From Microvirga brassicacearum (lineage in GTDB: Bacteria; Pseudomonadota; Alphaproteobacteria; Rhizobiales; Beijerinckiaceae), in the NCBI RefSeq assembly GCF_008757455.1, contig NZ_VCMV01000003.1, positions 402,280 to 463,346 on the forward strand: 61,067 nt of DNA. The letters are read 5' to 3'. The translations under genes were made by a program, and so were the position numbers. Each line of letters starts with the position of its first letter. Within the stretch, counting starts at the first letter, position 1. The notes under the pieces were generated by a model. The model searched no databases and was not told the DNA's origin. It saw only the letters and a list, made by a program, of their open reading frames with translations. This document shows, one piece after another, positions 27,056-35,628 of the stretch.

Positions 27056-27080
27056 AACACGGGAACGAGTTGGTCGTTCC
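27056..27080 (-). promoter_or_regulatory. Candidate EcfG-type stress promoter
   Basis: On the minus strand GGAAC (27080-27076) is followed after 16 bases by TGTT (27059-27056), close to the alphaproteobacterial EcfG consensus GGAAC-N16/17-cGTT. The -10-like element lies 28 bases before the YidB-like ATG, a good fit for a short leader. Confidence 0.4.
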
Positions 27081-27410
27081 AGCGAGCGATGACAAGAAGA
27101 TAAACCCGTACAGTGGAGCTTCGAAACCCGTTACAGAATGCACAAAGCTGGTCGGCACAGGTGTCGGATTTCGCGAGCACTTCGCCGGTGTATATTTTTT
27201 GGTTGGGCGGTGTGGGCGGGCTACGCCTGTAAGCGACAAGGCTGAGTTATCACCAAACGTCAGTCGCCCAGGGAACGTTAAAGGCATCAGCGGCTTCCCA
27301 TAGGATCGCAGGATATTAGCCGTCGCGACGGCCACCGGCGTGACGGCACCCACCCGCTTTCGTCGTGACACACCCACCCGCGTAGCACACCTATTATTTT
27401 GTGAGGGAAC
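27081..27410. other. Intergenic region, no gene recognised
   Basis: About 330 bases separate the divergent YidB-like and hemerythrin-like/phasin genes. Apart from the minus-strand promoter candidate at its left edge, I see no convincing coding frame, RNA or terminator. Confidence 0.45.
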
Positions 27411-28412
27411 ATGACCACCAACAAAAAATTTAGCAAAACCCCGCCGGATAAGGCAAATGAGCTTATTACGAAGCTCCTCGCCACGTCCGACAACGCGGCG
27501 AGAACTCGTGAGCGGTTGCTCTCGGAGCTGAAAGAAGAGTTGGAACTGCTGGCCAGCCTCCAGGAGCAGCATCTCTTTCCGGTCTTGAGGAAGCACGGAA
27601 TGCAGGTGCTCGTTCAAGAGGCGAGCGATGACAATCTCGAAACCAGTGCGCTCATCGCGGAATTGGAGCGCATGCCGAAGAACAATGGCAAGTTCCTCAC
27701 CAAGGTCGCAGAGCTACGGAAGGTATTCCAGCAGCATCTCCGCGACGACAAGAAGGAACTGCTCCCGGCCGTGCTCAAGGTCTTGAGCGACGAGGAGGCC
27801 GAAGCCGTCGTCGAGAAGGTGGAGGATGAGGTGGCGAGTATGGAGGAGACTAAGCGGGCCGAGCCTGAGCACGCGCAGGAGCAGGTTGAAATTGTCCAGC
27901 AAATCGCGGTGGATATGACAGACACCGTGCGGGCAGGAGCGGAAGGAGCCCAATCGGTCGCTCGTACCGTGCAGGATGCGGTACAGAATGGCCTTAGCTC
28001 AGCATCAGAGTTGGCCCACCTATCAACCGAACAGGCAATGCAGCTCTTCTTCTACACTGCACGTACCAGAGACCCACAGGCAGTTGGCGATCAAACCTCC
28101 CAGAACCTCCGAGCGGTCTCACAATCGGGCACGATTCTGGCCCGCGGCGTGCAGGATGTCTCACGGAAATGGTTCGAGTTGAGCGAAAAGCGCCTGCAGA
28201 CCAATATCGAAGGCTTGAGCAGTCTGGCCAGATGCCGGTCGGTTCCGGACTTCGTTGCGGTCCAGACTTCTCTCATTCGCGAGAACCTCGAGCAGACCAT
28301 CGACAACAGTCGGCAGATTGCTGAAGTCACTCGTCAGCTCGCAGATGAGGCAATCCGGACGGTGACTGTTCAAGCTAAAAAGACGGTAGAGCACGCCAGC
28401 CGCGCGGCTTGA
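27411..28412 (+). CDS. Hemerythrin-like / phasin fusion protein
   Basis: A 333-residue helical protein. Residues about 5-130 follow the spacing of hemerythrin HHE domains: KEELELLASLQEQHLFPVLR resembles the E-x-x-LFP helix, and VFQQHLRDDKKELLPAVLKVL the last helix. Most iron-ligand His/Glu positions are replaced, so it may not bind a di-iron site. After an acidic linker (about 130-170), residues 175-333 resemble a phasin domain: LSTEQAMQLFFYTARTRDP, then SRKWFELSEKRLQTNIEGL and a C-terminal amphipathic helix. Phasins coat polyhydroxyalkanoate granules, or act as stress-linked helical proteins. GTGAGGGAAC lies upstream of the ATG. Confidence 0.75.
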   Translation: MTTNKKFSKTPPDKANELITKLLATSDNAARTRERLLSELKEELELLASLQEQHLFPVLRKHGMQVLVQEASDDNLETSALIAELERMPKNNGKFLTKVAELRKVFQQHLRDDKKELLPAVLKVLSDEEAEAVVEKVEDEVASMEETKRAEPEHAQEQVEIVQQIAVDMTDTVRAGAEGAQSVARTVQDAVQNGLSSASELAHLSTEQAMQLFFYTARTRDPQAVGDQTSQNLRAVSQSGTILARGVQDVSRKWFELSEKRLQTNIEGLSSLARCRSVPDFVAVQTSLIRENLEQTIDNSRQIAEVTRQLADEAIRTVTVQAKKTVEHASRAA

Positions 28413-28809
28413 CAGTCTGGGTTCTATTGCGAAGGATGTGCCCTGACTTAGAAGTCGGGCGCGTCCTCGCGCAGGTATCAGATCGATTGCGCGGAATCGT
28501 TTTGATTGCGCAGCACTCGTGCCTACACCGTCCAGCAACGCACGATGCTGAGAAGGTTTGGCGGAACAGTCTATTCTCACGACCGTGAGACCTGCGCGGT
28601 AACAACAGCATGCTCCTCATCGGTGCATTGAGAGCGGCCGAGCCCTGATGCGGTGCGTGAAGAGGGAGAACAGCAAGCTCGCCGGTTAATAATCCACATC
28701 ACGGCAGCGGCCCGCTTCCTCACCATTATCCGCTACAAAGCAGGCAGGTGGAGCGGCGTCTCTAACACCGCCATTCCATCAGAAACTATCCTGATCTAGT
28801 GTCTGTGCC
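28413..28809. other. No gene recognised
   Basis: About 400 bases between the phasin-like gene and the transglycosylase relic; short frames overlap the phasin gene on the other strand only. No terminator hairpin with a T-run was found. Confidence 0.45.
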
Positions 28810-29590
28810 ATGTCGGTCCTCGCCCGGTTCGCGCGCTACGCCTCCGTGGCTCTTGTGGCTATCGTCCTGTGTGCCGTCCTCGCAGAGGCGCTCTCTCGCG
28901 CGCAAGCGCAGGCGCCGGAAATAAGGCCAGTCATTGAAGCGCAGTTCCGCGACTGGCTCGTGCAAACCGTGTGGCCCGATGCGCAAAAACAGGGCGTCTC
29001 CCGGGAAACGTTCGAGCGCAGCCTGGTTATGGTCACACTTGATTGGGACCTTCCGGAGCTTCAGCCGCCTGGCTCGGCGATGCCTTCAAGCGACCAACGC
29101 CACGCGGTGTTCCAGAGCCCGGGGCGCTATTTCGCGGAGCGCCAACTCGCCTCCCTCGCAAAGCTCGGAGGCGAGCTCTTGAAGCAATGGGCGCCGAACC
29201 CTCAATGCGATCGAGCGGCGCTACGGAGTGCCACGCGAGATCATCGTCGCGATCCGCGGGCCGTCTGGGACCGTCCTTCCTGGTTTCGGAGAACTTCTAC
29301 GTCCTCAAGCGGTACAATGAGTCCGACCTCTATGCACTCTTCATCGGCGATCTCTCGAATCGGATGCGTGGTGCCGCCGCCTTCGCGGGGACATGGATGC
29401 CGTGGATGCGATGAGGCGTGGCGATATCGAAGCGCTGCAGGAGCGCCTGCGGGCCCAAGGCTACGACGTGGGGAAGATTGACGGTCTGATCGGGTTTGCA
29501 ACACGTACCGCCATCGGCCGGTGGCAGGCAACAAGCCGGCGCGACGAGACTTGCTTCCCCGATCTTGCCCTAATCCAGATGACCCGCTGA
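28810..29590 (+). pseudogene. Broken lytic murein transglycosylase (MltB-like)
   Basis: The start gives a signal peptide (to about residue 33) and the MltB-type opening FRDWLVQTVWPDAQKQGVSR and ERQLASLAKLGGELLKQWAP. Then several frameshifts: a second frame carries LNAIERRYGVPREIIVAI, a third GTVLPGFGELL, a fourth FLVSENFYVLKRYNESDLY. A final frame (29393-29590) encodes a peptidoglycan-binding domain (RGDIEALQERLRAQGYDVGK, GFATRTAIGRWQ). Most of the catalytic core between the VPREII block and the SENFYVLKRYN block is missing. It would have been a periplasmic peptidoglycan lyase. Confidence 0.8.
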
Positions 29591-29755
29591 GCAGCCTAGT
29601 GACGGGGCGGGTTGGATTTCGGTTGTTGCGCTTTAGTCAGCTCCTGGGCCGTAAGCTGACCTTCATTCGCTTCGCTCAACGTCGCACGCTGACCCGTAGC
29701 GGACTCTCATTCCTAATCCAATCAACGAGTATAAGGTGCGGATAAAATCAAGTCG

Positions 29756-30766
29756 CTAACGGACAATGAGCTCATGCGGCAAAAGCTGCTCCGAGGGTTG
29801 CTCACCAGCCCAGAGAGCTTGCAACTGGCCCACGACCTTGGCGCCAAAATCCGCATAGGGAATCCGGACTGAGATAAGCCAAGGGGCAATCCAAGCGTTG
29901 AGCGCGTTATCGTCGATACCAACAATTCGACATGTTTCGGGGATGCGGATGCCCTTCTCCAAAGCCAAGCGGTAGGCCCCGTAAGCCATCATATCGCTCG
30001 GACAGAGGAGCCCTCCCGGCCACGATTTCCCGTCAATAAGCCTTTGCGCTGCGGCGTATCCCACCTCCAGATGTGACAGGCCCAAGGCGCTGGCTTGACG
30101 GATCGCTTCGCAGGGAAGACCGAGCTCCTTGAGGCGCCTCACAAAACCGTCAACGCGATCGCGCGACGCCGATGATCCTTGCGTAGGATGGATGACAGCA
30201 AGGTCCCTGATCCCTTGCGCCCACAGATGATCGGCCGCATCGGCCCCAGCGCGCCGATTGTCGATCCCGACAAAGGATCCCGCCCCGGCGGGGTTCCGGC
30301 GCCCGACAAAAACGATGGGGTCGCCTCGGGCAACCGAGGCGGACAATGCTTCGCTTTGCACCGCATTGACCAGCACATAGCCCTGCACGGCCTGCGACCG
30401 CATGGCGTGCAAGTATTCATCTTGCAGTTCCGCGCGGTCATGTGTGTCGCAGAGGATCATCACATAGCCAGCCGAGCGCAAAGCTGTCTCGACGGAGGCC
30501 GCGATCGCCGCCATGGCCGGGTTGTCGAGGTTCGGGGACAGCATGGCCACGATACGGCTTTCCCGCCTGCGCAGGGCCCGGCCGACATGGTTCGGCCGGT
30601 ATCCCAGCGCTCCCACTATTTTCTGGACGCGCTCGATGGTTTCGGCAGAAGCCCGGCCCGTCTCCCCGTTCACAATGCGGGAGACGGTCGCAATCGAAAC
30701 GCCCGCCTTGGCCGCGACCGTTGCCAACAAGACCGGTTGATGGGCCGAAACTCGTTTCCTGTTCAT
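29756..30766 (-). CDS. LacI family repressor of the sulfoquinovose locus
   Basis: 336 residues from the ATG at 30766 (AAGGGG 5 bases upstream); a start at 30811 would add 15 unlikely residues. Residues about 13-60 hold the LacI HTH (TVAAKAGVSIATVSRIVNGE) and hinge (GYRPNHVGRALRRRESRIV). The rest is a ribose-binding-type effector domain with VGIDDNALNAW. It is divergent from the ABC/GH31/sulfo-ED operon, and a perfect palindrome of LacI type lies between them, so it probably represses that operon until sulfoquinovose or a derivative binds. The sugar assignment comes from the operon, not from this protein. Confidence 0.9.
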   Translation of the reverse strand: MNRKRVSAHQPVLLATVAAKAGVSIATVSRIVNGETGRASAETIERVQKIVGALGYRPNHVGRALRRRESRIVAMLSPNLDNPAMAAIAASVETALRSAGYVMILCDTHDRAELQDEYLHAMRSQAVQGYVLVNAVQSEALSASVARGDPIVFVGRRNPAGAGSFVGIDNRRAGADAADHLWAQGIRDLAVIHPTQGSSASRDRVDGFVRRLKELGLPCEAIRQASALGLSHLEVGYAAAQRLIDGKSWPGGLLCPSDMMAYGAYRLALEKGIRIPETCRIVGIDDNALNAWIAPWLISVRIPYADFGAKVVGQLQALWAGEQPSEQLLPHELIVR

Positions 30767-30853
30767 GGCCCCTTGTTCACCACTTTGACTGGGCCTGTCG
30801 AGACCCCTCATGCGTAGGTCAAGAACGCTGACCTGAAGAGTGCTGGACAGCCC

Positions 30854-30867
30854 GGCAAACGTTTGCC
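30854..30867. promoter_or_regulatory. LacI-family operator palindrome
   Basis: GGCAAACGTTTGCC is a perfect 14-base palindrome with the central CG and AAACGTTT core typical of LacI/GalR-family operators. It lies 87 bases before the divergent LacI start and 215 bases before the binding-protein ATG, so it can serve both promoters. Confidence 0.75.
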
Positions 30868-31081
30868 AAACTGGTCTCGCAAATCGAGCTTCTGGTCTCC
30901 CGACGCTTGTCTGTGGCCACTCGCCGCCCTACCGGCCGCCAACCGATTAGGGTCGGATGCCTTTCGAGAGGAGGCTAGTCCGATCAGGCACCGCAGCCGG
31001 TCTCTGAGTCCGGTCGCCCCGTTGGCGCCATAGATTCAAGCAAATCTTCAATCTTGAAGAGCAAAATAAACGGAGGAAACG

Positions 31082-32362
31082 ATGAAGGGCACCAAGATGC
31101 TCCTAGGTTGCGCCCTGCTCGCGGCGAGCCTTGTAGTGAGCAACGCACAGGCACAAACGACCTTGCGGATGACCTGGTATTCGGACGGCAACGAAGGCGA
31201 GGTCATGAGCGACCTGTTGCGCCGCTTCGAGGAGCAGAACAAGGACATCAAAGTCGTTCTCGATCAGGTTCCGTTCAAGGCGATCAATGAGAATTTGCCG
31301 GTGCAGCTGGCGGCAGGGCAGGGACCTGACCTCGCACGCGTCGCAGATCTCGGGGGCGTCGCTCGCTACATGTTGGATCTGCGGCCCCTCCTGAAGGACC
31401 CGGCCTATTTTGAAACCAATTTCGGACCGTTCCTCGAATGGATGCGCCTTCCCGGCGACAAGACTTCCATCCCGGGCTTCATGACGCAGCTCACCCTCAC
31501 GGGCCCCCTGGTCAACAAGACCTTGTTCGAGCAAGCCAACATTGCGATGCCCGGTCCCAAAGCAACCTGGGAGGAATGGGCGAAGGCCGCAAAGGACGTC
31601 GCGACGAAAGTCCAGGCGCCATTCCCGGTCGCCATCGATCGCTCGGGCCATCGCTTCTTCAGCTTGGCGATCACGCAAGGCGCAAAGGTGTTCGACGACA
31701 AGGGCGAGCCCGCGGTCGTGGATGACGGCTTCAAGAGGGGCGCGCAACTCGTCTATGACTGGCACAAGAACGGCGTGATGTCGAAGGAGCTCTGGGGCTC
31801 GGTGGCGGGAACCGCCTATCGTGGCGCCAACGACGAGTTCAAGAACGCACAGGTCGTGATGTACGTGTCGGGCTCGTGGCAGATCGGCCAGTTCGACAAG
31901 ACCATCGGAAACGGCTTCGATTGGGTCGCCGTCCCGACGCCTTGCGGACCCGCCAACTGCTCGCCCATGCCGGGCGGCGCGGCGCTGGTCGCCATCAAGA
32001 CGACCCAGCATCCCAAGGAAGTCGCGCGCCTCGTGGAATATCTCGCCAGCGAGAAAGTCGTTGGCGAATTCTACGATCGCTCCCTCTTCGTGCCGGGTCA
32101 TCTCGGTCTCGCAAAGCAGGGCCTTACCTACAAGGATGCCTCGCAGCAGGGCAAGGCGGCGCTTAAGGTCTTCAGCGAAGGTGTGTCGACCCTGTCTCCG
32201 GTCGCCAACAAGCTGCAGGGCTACGTCCACAACCGCGTGATCTTCAACGCGGTTATCAGCCGACTCGGCCAGGCCATCGCCGGCGAGGCCTCGCTTGACG
32301 AAGCCTACAAGCGCATCACGGCCGATATCGAGCAGCAGATCGCCGAGCGCACAAAGAAGTAA
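31082..32362 (+). CDS. Extracellular sugar-binding protein of ABC importer (sulfoquinovoside candidate)
   Basis: 426 residues with a signal peptide (about 1-24, SNAQAQ) and the family 1 solute-binding fold: LRMTWYSDGNEGEVM, AAGQGPDLARVADLGG, and PMPGGAALVAIKTTQ. GGAGGAAACG precedes the ATG. It belongs to the CUT1 class with two permeases and one UgpC-like ATPase downstream. In Agrobacterium the comparable SmoF protein binds sulfoquinovosyl glycerol; a similar ligand is inferred here from the YihQ-type glycosidase in the same operon. Residues contacting the sulfonate were not identified. A hairpin follows the stop. Confidence 0.88.
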   Translation: MKGTKMLLGCALLAASLVVSNAQAQTTLRMTWYSDGNEGEVMSDLLRRFEEQNKDIKVVLDQVPFKAINENLPVQLAAGQGPDLARVADLGGVARYMLDLRPLLKDPAYFETNFGPFLEWMRLPGDKTSIPGFMTQLTLTGPLVNKTLFEQANIAMPGPKATWEEWAKAAKDVATKVQAPFPVAIDRSGHRFFSLAITQGAKVFDDKGEPAVVDDGFKRGAQLVYDWHKNGVMSKELWGSVAGTAYRGANDEFKNAQVVMYVSGSWQIGQFDKTIGNGFDWVAVPTPCGPANCSPMPGGAALVAIKTTQHPKEVARLVEYLASEKVVGEFYDRSLFVPGHLGLAKQGLTYKDASQQGKAALKVFSEGVSTLSPVANKLQGYVHNRVIFNAVISRLGQAIAGEASLDEAYKRITADIEQQIAERTKK

Positions 32363-32373
32363 TGGGAAACCCC

Positions 32374-32395
32374 TCCCGGGCTTTCCAACCCGGGA
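32374..32395 (+). promoter_or_regulatory. Hairpin after the binding-protein gene
   Basis: TCCCGGG and CCCGGGA pair perfectly around an 8-base loop, 11 bases after the binding-protein stop and 25 bases before the permease ATG. Such hairpins often stabilise the binding-protein mRNA so that it exceeds permease mRNA. No T-run follows. Confidence 0.55.
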
Positions 32396-32420
32396 CGTTC
32401 CAGCTTCCGCCGGGGACACC

Positions 32421-33458
32421 ATGACTCTCTCGTCAAAAACCACTCCAGCGACTGCGGCGGATTCCACAAGCCGGCAGGCGCAGCCGCGCGGGACGAACCC
32501 CATGCTGAGAGGGGCTACTCGGATCATCGACTGGCCCATGGAGGGGCTGCAGCGACTGATCGGCGAAAGGCGAATGCCTTACGTCTTCCTGCTGCCGAAC
32601 CTCGCCTTCTTCGGGGTCTTCGTTTTTGTCCCCATTTCCATCAACTTTCTCTATTCGGTCACCGGCGGACCAGCTTTGTTTCCAGCTGAGCGCCCATTCG
32701 TCGGGGCTGGGCAGTACGCTTACCTGTTCGACTGCGGATCCTTCGTGGACCCAAGTTCCTGCCGCGAGGACCACTTTTGGCGCGGTGTTTCGAACACCCT
32801 TCGGTTCACCGCGTTCCAGGTCGTTGCGATGGTGCTGTTGTCGCTCCTGACGGCCATCGTGCTGAACATGAAAATTCGCGGACGTGGCTTCTTTCGCGCC
32901 GTTTATTTTTTTCCGGTTCTGCTGTCTCCCGTGGTCGTCGCGCTGATCTGGAAATGGATCCTGCAGCGCGATGGGCTGCTGAATGCCGGCATCACGGGAC
33001 TGGGCGGCGACAAGATCCTGTTTCTCAGCGAGCCTGGCTGGGCGATGTTCTGGATCATCTTCGTGTCGGTCTGGGCCCATATGGGTTTCTACACGCTGAT
33101 CCTGCTGGCCGGACTCCAGGCGATTCCAGCGGATATCTACGAGGCCGCCGAGATGGACGCGACACCCCGGTGGCGGGTGTTCTGGCGTCTTACCCTCCCG
33201 CTTCTCTGGCCCAACCTGATCGTCGTGATCGTGCTGGCCCTGATCCGCGCCGTGCAGACCTTCGACGAGGTCTTCGTGTTGACCGGAGGAGGACCCGGCA
33301 CTTCCACCCTGATGGTGGTGCAATACATCTACGAGACGGCGTTTTCGAACCAGGTTCAAAATTTCGGCCTCGCAGCGGCGGCGTCCGTGGTGCTCGGCAT
33401 CGTGCTGTTCGCGCTGACGTTGGCGCAACTCGCGTTCTCGCAACGCAAGTCCTCGTGA
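32421..33458 (+). CDS. Sugar ABC transporter permease (MalF/UgpA type)
   Basis: 345 residues from the ATG at 32421 (GGGG 6 bases upstream); the open frame extends upstream into the binding-protein gene but lacks homology there. After a polar N-terminus of about 50 residues come six membrane helices, starting PYVFLLPNLAFFGVFVFVPI and including the EAA loop YEAAEMDATPRWRVFWRLTLP. It forms the channel with the next gene. The ABC genes are spaced by 7-14 bases. Confidence 0.88.
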   Translation: MTLSSKTTPATAADSTSRQAQPRGTNPMLRGATRIIDWPMEGLQRLIGERRMPYVFLLPNLAFFGVFVFVPISINFLYSVTGGPALFPAERPFVGAGQYAYLFDCGSFVDPSSCREDHFWRGVSNTLRFTAFQVVAMVLLSLLTAIVLNMKIRGRGFFRAVYFFPVLLSPVVVALIWKWILQRDGLLNAGITGLGGDKILFLSEPGWAMFWIIFVSVWAHMGFYTLILLAGLQAIPADIYEAAEMDATPRWRVFWRLTLPLLWPNLIVVIVLALIRAVQTFDEVFVLTGGGPGTSTLMVVQYIYETAFSNQVQNFGLAAAASVVLGIVLFALTLAQLAFSQRKSS

Positions 33459-33465
33459 GGACGTC

Positions 33466-34515
33466 ATGAAGATAGCGCAACTCCTCACCGCCCGCCGCGA
33501 TGCCAGCCATCGGCATTGGACCGATATCGCGGCTTACGCATATCTGTTGCTCGGCGTCGTTTTGATGTTCGGCCCGGTTCTCTGGCTCGTCCTCTCGTCG
33601 TTCAAGACACAAGCCGGTCTGCTCGAATTTCCCCCATCGCTTCTGCCCATGTCGCAGAAGGAGATTTCGGTTGCCGGATACCCGCAACCGCTGCCTCTCT
33701 TCACGGTGACGATGGAGGACGGAACGACTCGGCAACTGGCGCAAGTTCGCCGCGTCGGCATCCAGTCCCAGATGGTCGACCCGGACAACCCGAGCCAGCA
33801 ATATCGCGTGGCGATCGACAAGCGGGTTCCCGTTCGCGAATTCTCGCTCGCCACAGAAAACTACACGGAGCCGCTGGCGCGTTTTGCTTTTCCGCGGTTC
33901 CTCGCCAACTCGGTCTTCGTGACCGTGGTCGCGACCTTGATCACGCTCCTGATCAACTCGATGGCGGCCTATGCGCTGTCCATCTACGAGTTCAAGGGCA
34001 AGAACGCCGCCATGCTGATGGTGATCGGCACGCTCATGATTCCGATCACGATCATCCTCGTGCCGGTCTACCTTGTGGTGACCAAGCTCGGGCTCGTCAA
34101 TTCGCTCTGGGCAGTCATCCTGCCGGGGGCGGCGACGCCGACGGGCGTGTTTCTTCTGCGCCAGTACATGCTGACCCTCCCGCGCGATCTCATCGAGGCC
34201 GCCCGCATGGACAAGGCATCCGAGTGGCAGATCTACTGGCGAATCGTGATGCCCCTCACATTGCCGGCGCTCGCGGTGTTGGCGATCTTCTCGATCATGT
34301 GGCGCTGGAACGAGTTCCTCTGGCCGCTCGCCGTTCTGACCAAGACAGAAGTCTATACGCTGCAGATCGGCCTTAATGCGTTTCAGGGCGAACTGCAGAC
34401 CCAATGGCAATACCTTCTCGCGATGACCGTCATGACTCTGACTCCGGTCGCGATCGTCTTTGTCTTCCTGCAACGCTTCATCACCACCGGTATCGCCAAT
34501 ACCGGGATGAAATAA
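33466..34515 (+). CDS. Sugar ABC transporter permease (MalG/UgpE type)
   Basis: A 349-residue inner-membrane protein. Helix 1 is YLLLGVVLMFGPVLWLVLSS; a periplasmic insert of about 90 residues (from about 40 to 140) contains VTMEDGTTRQLAQV; the core then carries the MalG-type EAA loop IEAARMDKASEWQIYWRIVMP. The large periplasmic loop is longer than in most MalG proteins and may touch the binding protein. GTGAGGAC precedes the ATG. Confidence 0.9.
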   Translation: MKIAQLLTARRDASHRHWTDIAAYAYLLLGVVLMFGPVLWLVLSSFKTQAGLLEFPPSLLPMSQKEISVAGYPQPLPLFTVTMEDGTTRQLAQVRRVGIQSQMVDPDNPSQQYRVAIDKRVPVREFSLATENYTEPLARFAFPRFLANSVFVTVVATLITLLINSMAAYALSIYEFKGKNAAMLMVIGTLMIPITIILVPVYLVVTKLGLVNSLWAVILPGAATPTGVFLLRQYMLTLPRDLIEAARMDKASEWQIYWRIVMPLTLPALAVLAIFSIMWRWNEFLWPLAVLTKTEVYTLQIGLNAFQGELQTQWQYLLAMTVMTLTPVAIVFVFLQRFITTGIANTGMK

Positions 34516-34529
34516 CCCGTGGTTAACTG

Positions 34530-35606
34530 ATGGCTGACCTCAAGCTCACCGACATCAAAAAGGCTTACGGCAACGTGACGATCCTTCACGGGGTCGACCT
34601 TGCCATCACGGATGGGGAGTTTGTGGTGTTCGTCGGCCCGTCGGGCTGCGGAAAATCCACGCTTCTGCGCATCATCGCCGGCCTCGAGCAGGTCAGCGGC
34701 GGCGATATCCGGATCGACGGCCAGAGCGTCACGAATGTTCCGGCGTCAGATCGCGGGCTTGCGATGGTTTTCCAGTCATATGCGCTCTATCCGCACATGA
34801 GCGTGTATAAGAACATGGCGTTTGCCCTGGAGAATATGGGACTTGGCAGGAGCGAGGTCGACAAGCGCGTCCGCCGCGCCGCCGACATGCTGCAGCTGAC
34901 CGCCTACCTCGATCGCAAGCCGAGGGCTCTCTCAGGAGGGCAGCGTCAGCGTGTCGCCATCGGCCGCGCGATCGTGCGCGACCCCAAGATTTTCCTGTTC
35001 GACGAGCCGCTGTCGAACCTCGATGCGGAATTGCGTGTCGCCACCCGCAAGGAGCTGGCGGCCCTCCATGCGGAGATCGGCGGCACCATGATCTACGTTA
35101 CCCACGATCAGGTCGAGGCCATGACGCTTGCCGACCGCATCGTGGTGCTGCGCGCGGGCGTTATCGAGCAGGTCGGAACGCCTCTCGAAGTTTACAATCA
35201 CCCGGCCAATCTTTTCGTCGCAGGCTTTATCGGCTCTCCGCGCATGAACCTGTTCCCGGCGCGGGTAGCGGATGCCGGAGGGGTGGCGGTCGGCAGCGAG
35301 ATGCGGCCGATCATATTGCCCTCCACGGGCCATGCTGTCGTCGGAACCGATATCACCTTGGGTGCCCGGCCGGAACATATCGACGTGGTGGGAGAGGATC
35401 AGGCCGATATCGTGATCACCCTCGATCTCGTCGAGCAGCTCGGTGGCGAAACCTACCTTTACGGATCGACCCCCGGACTGCCGCAGCTCACCGTGCGCCA
35501 GCATGGTCAGGCTGCCTATGATCGGAACCAGAGGCTCGGCCTGCGACTGAAGCGCGACGCCCTTCACCTTTTCGATGCGGACGGAAGCGCGATCCGCATC
35601 CGCTGA
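34530..35606 (+). CDS. Sugar ABC transporter ATP-binding protein (UgpC/MsmK type)
   Basis: 358 residues: ATPase domain with Walker A GPSGCGKST (about residue 36), Q-loop VFQSYALYPHMSV, signature LSGGQRQR, and Walker B IFLFDEPLSNLDAELR. A C-terminal OB-fold (TOBE) domain (about 240-358) contains GARPEHIDV. It powers the CUT1 importer with the two preceding permeases. Only a weak ribosome binding site precedes the ATG, so translation may be coupled to the upstream permease (14-base gap). Confidence 0.92.
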   Translation: MADLKLTDIKKAYGNVTILHGVDLAITDGEFVVFVGPSGCGKSTLLRIIAGLEQVSGGDIRIDGQSVTNVPASDRGLAMVFQSYALYPHMSVYKNMAFALENMGLGRSEVDKRVRRAADMLQLTAYLDRKPRALSGGQRQRVAIGRAIVRDPKIFLFDEPLSNLDAELRVATRKELAALHAEIGGTMIYVTHDQVEAMTLADRIVVLRAGVIEQVGTPLEVYNHPANLFVAGFIGSPRMNLFPARVADAGGVAVGSEMRPIILPSTGHAVVGTDITLGARPEHIDVVGEDQADIVITLDLVEQLGGETYLYGSTPGLPQLTVRQHGQAAYDRNQRLGLRLKRDALHLFDADGSAIRIR

Positions 35607-35628
35607 TATTGCTGAGGAGACATTTTCA

